A stretch of 64,000 nt of DNA from Rotaria sordida. Lineage: Eukaryota; Rotifera; Eurotatoria; Philodinida; Philodinidae. Positions 34,180-45,445 of this stretch are shown here, in pieces. The notes below the pieces were generated by a model that was not told where the DNA came from, did not search any database, and saw only the letters and a list, made by a program, of their open reading frames with translations. The stretch lies in contig CAJNOL010000017.1 in assembly GCA_905250125.1 (NCBI GenBank), positions 356,666-420,665 on the forward strand, in the 5' to 3' direction. How positions within the stretch are numbered: position 1 is the first letter of the stretch; each line of letters begins with the position of its first letter. The position numbers and the translations under genes are program-made.

Positions 34180-35728
34180 TTATTCATTTTTTTCTTGTGC
34201 TTGTTCAGTAGTTGTATCATTTTTTTCTTGNNNNNNNNNNTCATTTTTTTCTTGTGCTTGTTCAGTAGTTGTATCATTTTTTTCTTGTTCTTGTTCAGTA
34301 GTTGTATCATTTTCGGTAGTTGTAACACTTTCGGTAGTTGTATCGTTTTGAGTAGTTGTAGCATTATCCTTGGTAGCATTAGCTTCATCATCAGGTTGTA
34401 ATAAAATTTTTCCAATATTTTGTCGATTATGCATACGCTGCATAGCTTCACCAACTTTTGAAAATGGATAAATAGAATCTATTTGTGGTTTAATTGCACC
34501 GTCATTATATAATCGAAATAATTCATCTATTGTTTTCAATGCAACGTCTTTCGTATTATCAAGATCTTTTAATAAATAACCTAGATGATAACCAGCAATA
34601 CTTTTATTGTTTGATAAAATCGATAATGAATTTGTTGAAAAACATTTATACCAAGTTTTAAATGCTGTAAATAATGAACGATTTTCACCACTAGCAGCAA
34701 CATTTGCAGCACCTATATATAGCGAAATAAATATATATATATTGATCAATAAAAAAAAAACAATGAATTTAATACATACCAAAATAAATGATTCTACCTA
34801 ATGGTTTAAGTAAATTATAACCACGTACACTATCTTCTCCATTTAATGGATCCATAATTATATCAATACCTTTAGAAGAAGAAAAGCAAAATGATAAGAA
34901 AAAAAATGATGTTTTGTTTTTGGTTATTTACCATTAGGTGAAATTTTACGAATTTCAGCTACATAATCTTGTGTATGATAATCAATTGGATATGTGCATC
35001 CTGCTTCTTTGATAATATTATGTTTTGATCCTGAAGCTGTTCCAAAAACTGTTACATTTTCAACTGTTTTACATAATTGAATAGCTGCAATACCAACTCC
35101 ACCTACAATTAAAATCCAAGGTTAGAAAACAAAAATGTATTATTTTGTTTTTCTTTACCTGCTGCCATATGTATAAGTACACTTTTATTTGGTCGTAAAT
35201 TTCCAAATTCAAATAAAATATGATAGGCAGTTATATAATTAACAAGTAAAGCAGCTCCATCTTCGAATGACATGTTATCAGGCATTTTGAAACAACGATC
35301 ATTTGAAAGAGTTACAAGATCGGCCCACATACCATCACCAGCAAATGCAACAACACGATCACCAACAGCCAACTGAGAAACATTTGAGCCGATTGCTTCT
35401 ACAATACCTGATGCTTCAAAACCAGGAACATATGGAAATTTAGGCACTGGTGAATAGAGACCTTGTCTAATATTATAGAAGAAATTATTATAATGGAGAA
35501 CTATTTTCGATAAAATCGAAATTGAATATTTAAAAAGAAGAGAGCTTCTCACCGTCTCATTAAATCAGCAAAATTGAGTCCAGCAAATTTCACACGCATG
35601 ACTACTTCATCAGAATTTGGTTCTCGATATGGAGTTTTTTTAATTCGAAGTTTATCATATCCACCTGCACCGACTAATTCCACAGCAGAAATTAAACGAG
35701 GTTTTTCACTTGCTTCACTTGATGCCAT
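34180..35728 (-). CDS. VAT1-like: VAT1-like zinc-independent quinone oxidoreductase, copy 1
   Basis: A medium-chain dehydrogenase/reductase of the VAT1 group, membrane-associated NADPH-binding proteins linked to synaptic vesicles and mitochondria in vertebrates. Exons: 35728-35553, 35466-35159, 35102-34932, 34869-34780, 34712-34180; 425 codons plus stop, counting the ten N. Visible family motifs: GLNFADLMR, PGFEASG, GDRVVAF, the VAT1 signature ALLVNYITAYH, the nucleotide-binding HMAAGGVG, ENVTVFGTAS, PIDYHT, GYNLLKPLGR. After the domain end (IGKILLQP) a Thr/Asn/Glu-rich tail of ~70 aa contains repeats of about 11 residues (TTTEQAQEKND type). The tail has a ten-base assembly gap at 34231-34240, so its true length is unknown. 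Downstream lies the decayed ORF; upstream a broken V-ATPase C exon. Confidence 0.93.
34183..34320 (-). repeat. Tandem repeat and assembly gap in VAT1 tail
   Basis: A ~33 base unit, read on the plus strand as TCATTTTTTTCTTG followed by TGCTTGTTCAGTAGTTGTA, is repeated at least four times. The run of ten N at 34231-34240 sits inside it, a sign of a collapsed or unresolved array. Confidence 0.85.
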
Positions 35729-36142
35729 TTAGTTGATGAAATCGATCAATCTAAAATCAATAGAGAAAAGAATAATCATTACTTATTGACATTCTAATGA
35801 GCTCTCTCTCTCCTTTTTCATAAGATCTAACTGATATTCCAAAGATGCATAACGAAAAAGCAAAATCCAAATAATGTCGAACTCTTTACTGTAAACATAA
35901 TCTTTGTATTGTAGATAAAAGATATACATCGTATGTAAAACTAAGTAAATATGATGATGAAAAAAAAGAATTTATATTCACTTTATTCCTTTAAAAATTT
36001 AGTTAGTCATATCAACAAAGATAAGAAATAAATGTGTTTCTTTTGTTTTGTTGTAAATAAAGAGTTGAAAGTAAGTTGCACATAAAAAAATATCAAAGAA
36101 AAGATATGAAAAATGTCTGTTTATTTGTTATTCATATCAATA

Positions 36143-36220
36143 TAATCAAGATCTAATTTAAAATAAACATATGGATAATATTCTTATTGTAGCGGGCATC
36201 AGCCGAGAATATCAATTGGC
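36143..36220 (-). pseudogene. Broken last exon of V-ATPase subunit C
   Basis: On the minus strand it reads PIDILG, stop, then [18 protein letters not shown], matching the last exon of the V-ATPase C gene at 47226-47324. In-frame TGA and TAA (36184-36186) break it, and the preceding exons are absent. It is the right-hand edge of duplicated copy 1. Confidence 0.85.
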
Positions 36221-36263
36221 TAGGAAAGAAACATAATTCAATGAGAGAATATTTTTAATATCC

Positions 36264-37243
36264 ACTCTTGAATTTAATGGTGGTGGGAATTTTTGAATAA
36301 CTTACAATGAAAAAGAGACAATTAACTTGGGTTTTTAGCAGCTTTTAGAGTTAACATCGCTTTATCCTTTTATAAAACCGATGAGAAATTTCAGCCGCAG
36401 TTCTTCTCGGATATATCATGAGCTTTGAAGATGACATTAAATCGCTTTGAAAACAATATGCTTCCTCAACTATAAAATAATTCATAGATAGTCTAACTTC
36501 ATCCCAATAGATCCATGCAAGACTAAGATTGATAACTATTTATGTTCCAAAAATATGGAAATTTTACCGAAAACTACGCACCAGATTTTTTATGCCATTA
36601 AAATATTTGCATTCAAACACAAAATTTCTGCCATTTTCGATAGGGTTCCATGAGTTTCAAGGGAACATTTTAATGCTAGTGAAATGCCATCATTGTGTCA
36701 CATACTCGATCTTGAATTAAATGGAACAAAACCCCTAATTTTGGACCATAGATGCCAACAGACCGCTTTTTTTCTGTTCAGGTCTGACAGGTGCTTGCCA
36801 GACAACAGATCAGGCTGGTAGCTCTGTTTCGAACATTATCAACTATGTAGGATGCATTTTAAAAGTCATATATTAACGCATTCCATACGTCAACAAATAA
36901 TCACGTTATGATAGTCAATTGATCAAAACTCCGCAATGTTCACATTTGTAACTGTGTGCAACATATATCAATGAACGTTATACTCAAATGCACACATAAC
37001 AAATTTACTCGTTGGTATTGCTCGATTCTTAGGACATGGGACGTGGGTGTGAGTGAAGAAGAGACACAGACACAGACACTCACACTCTTCCATAATATTA
37101 CTTGCAAGTTCATATCTTTATTTTGACCGGATATTTGTTTTAGTTATTTGCCACCTAACTAGAATGAGAAACGTCAAGGAAGTCTCTTTTCCTACAGAAA
37201 GTCTGGATGCCTATAGATTCATGCTATACATAGTGGGTAGCGC
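36264..37243. other. Unique DNA right of duplication copy 1
   Basis: No supportable gene. A short imperfect hairpin sits near 36758-36790 (CAGACCGC / AGGTCTG). There is a CA/AG-rich stretch at about 37040-37085. Confidence 0.4.
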
Positions 37244-38534
37244 CGGATAAATTGCCATCTTAGTATTTTTGAAATTGCTCATGTTTTATCCCTTTGCTTG
37301 AAGCACTTTTTCATCAAAAGATAGGATTTGAAATTCTGCATAAAATGTTATATTTCATTTGACGAATATAGTCTCCTCCATTTTTAGGATCCCACGTAAT
37401 TGTACAGTAAAATCAAGTATAGAATGTCAAATTTTTTCTTTCTCAACGTTTTGGTAGAATGTTTTATTACATGTATCAATATTGTCTTTATTGCTATGTA
37501 GTCACAATTCATACCTTCAGCTAGTTCATTCCATAAACAATAACCTAATAGACATAAATTAGGCGCATTTAGTTGCCAAAGGGTCTTCAAAATAAGTGCA
37601 GGAAGTGATCAGCACACTATTTTTGACTCAGGTGGTGTGTATGAGGTCTAATACCATCCTGCTGGTATGTCTAGGTGTTTTATAACATTTTATTGTCAAG
37701 TTGTAGGGCTATTGAAGAACCTCATTGATTTATCTTTCTACATCCATTGTCCCATCCTCCAAAATCATCGGTACTGTCACCCCTTGTCCATGTACATCTA
37801 ACCACATCATCATCTTTACGGAAATTTTCTTTTTTCATAAGCAGCACATTTCTTGTCAGTCTATTCCTTGTTCACACTCAACACCTGATCGTTCTGAATA
37901 TTGTATATCCCATCTAAATTAGAAAATTTTTCATCGGTAAAAAGTCACCATTTGTGATATCATTTTTGGTGTAATTGTTTAACATCCAATTCGCAAAGTT
38001 AACCTTCTTCTCTGTTTAGAGATTAGTCAGTTTTAGTTGCTAAGTTTTCATGTATGGGAAACGATCAAGATCTTCACATAATATTCGCAGTATGCTTCTT
38101 CTCGAAATATGCATTTCAATCGCTAATCTTCTTGTTGACACCCGTTTCTTGTGATCTAGGAGATATGTAACCTTCGAGATACTGGCTTTCGTCTTAACTG
38201 TGCATGGACGATCGGGAGGAGACGATAATTTGATAGAACCAGTGTTGTTGATCATTTGAATTGATAAGTTAATTGTTCGTAATGACATCACTACAATCAC
38301 ACCCATGATGAATTTTCAAAGGTCTATTATTATTTTCAATATTTACTTTCTACAACTGTTTGCATGTCTTTACTTTTTATATCTTCTCAAATATATATAA
38401 AATAAGCTGCGGATCCAATCATACATATTCGTGTAGAGAATTTTAAGCGCCATCTTTTGATTAAAATAAAACGTTTCAATCAAAGGGATAATAGAAAAAA
38501 AATTTAAAAACACTAAGATGGCAATTTATTCTGC
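37244..38534 (-). mobile_element. Dead mariner-like transposon
   Basis: The ends are inverted repeats: ATAAATTGCCATCTTAGT at about 37247 recurs in reverse complement at about 38510-38528, followed inward by a shared TTATCCCTTTG. Between them on the minus strand, 38306 down to about 37385, lies a mariner-family transposase ruin. The N-terminal helix-turn-helix is KTKASISKVTYLL...RRSILRILCEDL. The centre keeps FTDEKF, IYNIQNDQV and a KFP block but has several stops. The C-terminal part keeps YCLWNELAE and ILLYNYVGS. No catalytic product is possible. Confidence 0.85.
37387..38306 (-). pseudogene. Mariner transposase pseudogene
   Basis: The longest intact piece is the 88 aa N-terminal DNA-binding part (38306-38040). 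The catalytic core around 37700-37950 has at least six stop codons, and the C-terminal third is open again at 37590-37384. It is long inactive. Confidence 0.8.
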
Positions 38535-39309
38535 CTCCTCCTCCTTCCGATTCCATTACTTCGTTGTGGTACTCAAGCTCATCAACACAGTTTGACACTT
38601 GAGCTCAAGCACAAAAATGAAGGTGCACTTGGCAGATCATCATTTTGATGGATGTGCATAAGTTGTATTAAAGTTCATTGCTCACTTGTTGAAATATTCT
38701 AATTTCAACAGGCAAGAAAGCTACCCTTTGAAATTCCAATAAGTTATGGGTTATTTTTGATCATTAAAAAATGGATACAATCATTTCTTCCGAAATCTTT
38801 AGAAAAACATGAATGAAGAATGTTGAATGTTCTCAGCAAGATATTCTACGATAGAATTTTAAGACTATCAGTTTAATTTAAAATGTAAACAGTTGCTCAA
38901 TAATGACGCCACACAAGACATGACCTTTGATGAAACGAAGTAAAAAATTCTTAGGATAGCCAGATAGTTTATTGTCGCATTATTTTAATGTCGACACATA
39001 GAATATATCTCATTAAGAACACCCCTTACATTGCTCGAAGGCAATATGTACTGATATACATTTATGCGAAGCAAAATGATCGCAACTTGTGCTGACAGAC
39101 AGTTATAAAGATTGTAGTATGAAAGAGAAAAAAAATACTGTAGAACGAACGAAGCATGTGACTGTTATGCAGCGTTTACGGGCATGGTTATGTTTGCTTC
39201 TTTCTGTTTTACTCTTACATCGTTATGAAACACAGCCTTTATTGTAATTGCACAAGACATATAAAAAAGCCTTTTTTCATATGTTATTCACTTTTTATAG
39301 TTATATTTC
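38535..39309. other. DNA between mariner and DUF4246 gene
   Basis: No gene seen. It presumably includes the promoter of the gene at 39310. A TATAAAAAAG-like word lies at 39260, about 50 bases before the ATG. Confidence 0.35.
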
Positions 39310-41266
39310 ATGGCGACAGCGTCAGTATCAAAGTGTTCGGAGGCCAAATCTGACCCATTCATTCCCGTATCTCAACTCTATCTAAATGATTTCATCAACA
39401 ATTGGCTTTCTATTGATATGGCTAATGAAGAGAAATTGTCTCTTCTTTGTTCATCGCGTCAAATGCATCCAATCGAACAGTTTCCGTGTCTAATATATTT
39501 AGTCGAATGTCATCCCTACAAACGCATTCGAGTATGGTTAAAGGAGAGAGAGGTACAAGTAGAGAAATGTTCCGACTATATGTACGATCGATTTCAACTA
39601 GATCGTATGCAACCATGTTGGGTATGCAAGTGGCTCGAATGGGATGAAGACTGGCTCATCAGTGTGGAAAATGTCGACACAACGCCAATCGTAAAACCGG
39701 ATTTTTATCGATTGATCGGCGATCGGCATGTAGAGTATGGCGATGGTGGCAGTTCATTTCTTGTTTATCCTGTATGGATTCAAGAGCATCTGCCAGTAAG
39801 TGAAAAATTTCGAGAACATCTTCTGGAAACCCTCCAAGCGCTCAATGAACAACGACATGATTACCATGCAGCTCCCTCACCAGTAGAAGATATTATTGAT
39901 CCAGATCTACTTGCTTTTCGTCCTCCATCATTCGATCGAACGAAATGGATCGAACATCGGCGACGACAATTAGAACCTTTTGAAAGAGCATCGAGATATT
40001 TCAAGCGTGATTTAGCCGATGGAGAATATGATCAGTTATCAGAGCATGAACAACTGCGAGATACTTATCAATGGTTACCATCCGAATTCATTATTCAAAC
40101 CGATGGTAGAGTAGACATTCGAAAACCGATTCTTCATTTACCAGTGATACCCAAATATCGTCGAACGTACGGTGCAATCGCACAGATTTTTCATGCCATG
40201 TTGCCAATGTTTCAACAAATAAAAGCGGTCGCAAAGGATACAACCAGAGAGCAACGCTTGCAAGTGATTGTCAAAGCACAAAGTTATAATATGAAAGCTG
40301 GTAAGACAAGTGTTGCATATGAGTCGATAGCTCTCGAGAGGGAAATTCTTTTGGAACTTGGTTTTCGTGAAAAAAGCTTTACTTACGTCAAATTTATTTG
40401 TCCTAGATAACGTTTTGAATAATATTTTTTCTAGTATTATTATCACAGAACAGGGATCTTTGACACTGTTTTAAGGTTCTTAGGAGGACTTCGAGTTCTT
40501 TTCTGACCCAGATATTCTAATGAAAGAGTCCATTCTCATTTCCAATAAGCAATGGTCTTATTACACTAGAGCAAAAGATTATTATTTCTAAGTGATATAT
40601 GTTTGTTGTTGTTGTTGTTCTCTGATAGGTATGAAATATTCGGGTCATTGGCATACAGAAGGTCAAACAGAAAATATTGTAGCAGTGGGTGTATACTATT
40701 TACATGTTGATCCTGTACTTGAAGGAGGTGCCCTTAAATTTCGTCCAAAAAAAGCACCTCAAGATTGGTATGAGGGAATCAAAACTGACTTTGAAGTGGC
40801 TTCGATTTGCACTGGTACAGCTATAGTGTTTTCGAATTCGATGCCACATCGTTTTCGACAAATTCGCAATTTGACTTCAGATGATGGTCGTCGTCGAACA
40901 TTTCTGAATTTTTTCATCGTTGATCCCGATCAACCAATAAATCTTCAGTTGAGTGAAATCGTTCTGACACCGATGGATATGATCGTGAGTATATTACGAC
41001 AATGGAATCAAGGACAAATACCCGATTTAGTCTTGGATAAAATTGTGCGAATCTTACAAGTATCATCGCCATGGCAAACGCAAGACGAATCTAAAATATT
41101 TCGGGCACGTGTGCGAAAAGCAATGCTGGAGGAAAAAACTGGATGGGGATGGATCTGTTGGGGTAATTGTGGAACAACGGAGTTTGTTCGAGCACTGTGT
41201 GCTTGGAGTGTCCGAGAGAGACAGGAAGCAAGAGGAGAACTACGTCATACTGAATCGGATTCATAA
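39310..41266 (+). CDS. DUF4246 family protein, putative Fe(II)/2-oxoglutarate-type enzyme
   Basis: Exons 39310-40300 and 40629-41266 give 542 aa, with one 328-base GT-AG intron (phase 1). The C-terminal half matches DUF4246, a family known mainly from fungi: KAQSYNMKAG, then HWHTEGQTENIVAVGVYY, EGGALKFRP, a distal VFSNSMPHRFRQ and GRRRTFLNFFIVDPDQP. His339-x-Glu341 and His404 could be a metal triad and Arg418-420 a co-substrate contact, as in the double-stranded beta-helix dioxygenases; that is inference. The N-terminal half (WLKER, WEWDEDW-like segments) is also family-like. Codon use is clearly GC-richer than in neighbouring genes, with few introns; both suggest horizontal transfer from a fungus-like donor. 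It sits inside the ~8 kb that separates the two VAT1 copies. Confidence 0.83.
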
Positions 41267-41503
41267 ATACGCTAATGAAAAATATTATTTTTTCGAATAA
41301 AGCAAGCAGCCAACACAGGATCGTGCAAATGTATTTTGATAATGATAAGCAGATTTGACATCTGAAAGAAAGTATGGAGACAATAAATTTCTACTTGACA
41401 GCATTCGAAGGAAATATCTCCAGTATTTTAGAATTTTCTATATTCAATGATCGCGAAATATCTTGTATAGTTATTCTCAAAAAGGTCCTATCAGTTTATG
41501 AAG

Positions 41504-41835
41504 GTAGGTCATGGGTAGAGCCCATCGGGTCCGGGTCGAGTCCGGGTGTGAAATTTTTTGCCCATTGGGACCAAATCAAAAAACCTTTTGATGCATATAA
41601 TAAAATTTTACGAATTTCTTTAAATTTTCGATCGTTTAATTCAAAAAAGCTTAATTTGTTTATAAAAAAATATGAGATTTTTTGGCTCATAAAATGTGAT
41701 TGACTTGTCATAAAAATGATCTATCAGGTTCGAGTCTGAAAATCTTGATTGACCGGGTCCGGACTCGGGTCCAGAAAAATTAAATTCACCGGGTCCAGAA
41801 ATTTTTGGACTTGATGGGCTCTAGTCATGGGCATC
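41504..41835. mobile_element. Short inverted-repeat element rich in GGGTCC
   Basis: The left end (TCATGGGTAGAGCCCATCGG) matches the reverse complement of the right end (CATGACTAGAGCCCATCAAG). Inside are several GGGTCCGG or CCGGGTCC words on both sides. No ORF. A partial copy is at 62890-62985, so this is a dispersed family. Confidence 0.65.
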
Positions 41836-42739
41836 TCTGTATAGTTGTGAATGATAGTTGGGTGTTAGCATGAGACTCATGAGTGACAATAGATTTTTCC
41901 GGTGGTCCAGTAGAACTCACAAATTTGTCTTAATGAAAAGTATTTTAGTAGGCGGTGTCGGTGTTGATGTTTGCATGGGTACCAATGCAGATATGGGTGA
42001 GTGGTTATAAGCGTGAATGGATGAGCATGTGGACTTTACTGGATTTGAGGTCGACGCATGAATATGATTTATACCGTGTCGTCCTCATCTTCATTCATTG
42101 TCTGTTGCGATTAAATCTTCATCGATGAAAGGTCAGAAAAGTTGCAACTTGATATGCAGCCCACCACTGATATTTCTCATATTCATCATAAGGCATGCAT
42201 TGGTTTAGTCGAGGGATTATTCGATGAAACGATCGTATTGTATTAGTAATAGATTAGGGATTGAGTGCGCACAAAAGCATGGCAGCAAGCGATACTGATA
42301 TTAAAGCTCGCCGTCTTTAGATATTCAAAAGAAACTCAAAAGGAATCCTTGACAAAGTGACGCATGACTCTAACGAAGACGATGGAGACCACAAATCAAA
42401 AAACATATGATTTTCAATACGTTGGCTTTGTGGAATATTTGAAACATCATGAAGCAATGCATTCCGACTTCGTTCATAAACAATCGAACGTTTTCGTGGA
42501 TTTTAACCTTCCAACTCTGTCTGAGATTGATCTGACGGAAAAACCTTAGCAATGTGCTGATTTGGATTTTGCGTAATGATTCTGTTCCTAGATTAATTAA
42601 AAGTGAGTCCACGATTTCGTAAAATTTTCAAATGAACTTAGATATTGTTGAGCATTTTCTTCACTATTGCTGGACATGTTAAAGGAATCTGAGTCTTGAT
42701 ATAAGAATAGTTTCTTAGAGAAATAAGAGGTGTGCTCAT

Positions 42740-43250
42740 ATTCTGGAAATCTCCCCCAATTCATAGTTCATTTTCACAGGATGCGTTGTTGATATCCAAG
42801 GAATCTTTACTTGATATCCACGGATTGATAGAAGATCTCTAAGCAATCCTTATCAGGGATCTCGAAAATCTTTAGAGACCTTCAGAAGATTCTGTAGGAG
42901 AATCATATAGGATTTCCGTGTACTGATTAGGAGACATCCGAGGGTTTTTAGGAGATCCTTGGGGGATCTATACCCAGTCCTCTGAGGAGCTTCCGACGAT
43001 TTCCTGATGAATCACTGAAGACTCCATAGAGATTCTCTGCGGATCCTAATTGACATAGCATCTAGATTACCTCACGATTGCTGGAAGAACTTCTGAGGAC
43101 CTTCTAGAGACTCCTCAGGATCCCATGGAGAACAGGTATAAATGGCCTGGAAAATCTCCCATATTCGCTGAGGAATCCATGGGAACCTTCTGAAAATCTT
43201 CCGAGGATCCCTACAGATTGTCATAGGACCTGCGGTAGATACATTGAAGA
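42740..43250. repeat. Degenerate GGATCC/TCCTGAGG-type repeat field
   Basis: About 500 bases built of loosely repeated 20-25 base units resembling AGGATCCTTGGAGAATCT, with no exact period. Base composition is less AT-rich than the surroundings. A similar but GC-richer field closes the window at 63670-64000. Confidence 0.55.
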
Positions 43251-44599
43251 TGCGTTCTGTAATAGTTAAAACTAGATGTTTAAAACTCGTAACAATTCTT
43301 TGAGTTTTCCATGTAGACGTGAGTGAATGAAAGAATTCGTGCAAAAGCTTAGAAGACTTTTAAAAACCTTTTGAAGAATTGTATTCAATATGATCTTATG
43401 TCCAAGTCATGAAACCACGTGCCTTGTAGATATTATTTTCACATGAAAATTAGAAATTCATTAAATTGGGATTTTTAATATCAGTGTAGGTATTGCACTT
43501 AGCTTTTCGTTTGACAAAACATTTTTAGTTAGATACAAATCCATGAGAAAAATTGTTCTCAATTCAATTTATCGGTGGAAAAAACACAGAAATATATTTT
43601 TTAAATCAAACTGAAGTCAGCACACGATAGTAAAATTTTCGTAACAAAAATCAATATCAAAACGTCACTATTACTTTTTTGCGAATTTTTCTTGAAATAC
43701 GTAATTTATATTCAAGCAAAATTCAAATGCGGGTTAATAATTCAGAAAGACTTTAAGATCTCGAAGGTCGACATTATATTAAATAATATGGGACAATCCA
43801 ATGCGGTAAGCTGATTTGTTTATAACTTGAATATCTAGAGATCAATACTCTATGTGTTTATTTATCTTCTGCTTTGTTTAGAAAATTTTGCAAAGATCTG
43901 GTCAAAAACTCAGAGAAAACTCTTATAGAATTGTAGAGAAATCTGGTGATGTGCAACCAGAAAACATTTCTTCAATTAGAAATTATAGAAATTTTGATAA
44001 GATTCTGACCTAACACCAACGGAAAAAGCCACAAGATCCTTCTAAGATCTTGTTCTAATCCTAGGAAAACCTTTAGTATTTCGTGGCTACATGTTTCTCT
44101 CAAAACTTACAATTTCTTGAACCTATTACTGGTTTCAAATCGATTAGTAAAGTGCTCAGAATTCCGATGAAATTCTGTTTTGAATCTTGAAAAGATCTTC
44201 AAATTTCATGGCTACCCGCTTTTTTGAGGATTTAACAGTTTCTTGGATGATTCCTGATTGAAAAATAGTGACAAATCGTCCACGATCTTGATTGAATCAT
44301 CATCATTTACAACCAATAGTATATAAGACAGAATTAAGCTAAATATAGAAATTTTTTAAAAATATTTTCTCTGAACTTGATCATATTCAAATATTTCTGC
44401 ATATTGTACGTTTAACCGTTGGCCTGTTTCTATTATTGTATTCGTTCTTATTATTCTTTTTCTTGCTTTTATTTATATTGAATCGTCCTATTTCTTTTAA
44501 TTGTAACTATTTATGACGAAAAAAAAAATGTATATTTAAATGCATGTATGAGTTTAATGTCTTCTTTTTTTGGATTGCTTTTACCGCATGTAAGTTATT

Positions 44600-45020
44600 T
44601 CATTCAATCGCTTAACAACCTGAACAAATGACAATGCTGGTAATAATCATATTCACCAGCACCAAGTTAAGACCATGCTGTATTAAAATAGGTATTTTGT
44701 ATTGGAAAGTTATAGAAAGTTTCCCTTTTATTAAGTAACAACTGCGCTTCTTGTGCTAAGATGTATCTTGGTCGACAAACGAGATAAATGTTAAGAGTAT
44801 AAAACCAACGTTAAGTCGGATTAACATTACATTGTAACATAAGACAAGCCATAAGAAACATATGTTCAACATCTGTATCAAAATTTCGTGTCGAACGACA
44901 AATACTTGCATAGGTTATTTTAAATCCATTGATTGTCATTCGACCACCGATTGAAGCTGTTTGTTAATTAGAAGCAAATTAAAATTGTTGAACATGAGCT
45001 ACTGAAAGTGCAGTCATTTG
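44600..45020 (-). pseudogene. Decayed ORF of unknown family, copy 2
   Basis: Counterpart of 33380-33800. From MTALSVAH near 45017 the minus frame stays alignable to about 44650 without the frameshift seen in copy 1. It is broken by TAA at 44979-44981, 44964-44966, 44811-44813 and 44667-44669. The first two are CAA in copy 1, while two TAA of copy 1 are CAA here. Confidence 0.5.
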
Positions 45021-45445
45021 AGAATAAGAGTTTGTATTCCAAATATTCTATCATGAAAAATCTTGTTGATTACTCATATTCCAAAAATTGATTACAGTCG
45101 AAGAATGATATATGTATATGAACGAAAAGGTTACAAAAATTGGAAACCAAAATACTTGGCTCTTTTGTTTAATATGCAGTGTTTCGCTTGATTGAAGTTG
45201 CATTGACACCACAATACGACGAACATGTATTATTTCTTTTCGTAGAATCTGAAAATATAATGATAATGAATGACTAAAAATAGTGCACGTTTATTTTCTC
45301 AATGATTGTTTTTTTATAGTCATAATTTAATTTAAAAAAAAAGTTTGACCTTAACTAAGGAAATAATAAGAATTAGAATCAAGACAATAAGTGTTTTTTT
45401 TCAAATAATAACACAAGAAAAGAATTATTCATTTTTTTCTTGTGC

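Larger units (their letters stand above)
41267..44298. other. Repeat-rich non-coding DNA right of DUF4246 gene
   Basis: No gene supported. It contains the inverted-repeat element at 41504-41835 and the degenerate repeat field at 42740-43250. An open frame at 42364-42549 shows no recognised family. The right end meets duplication copy 2 at about 44299. Confidence 0.45.

Noticed and set aside
42364-42549. 61-codon open frame in the inserted region
   Set aside because: No recognised domain, and a comparable frame is open on the other strand.
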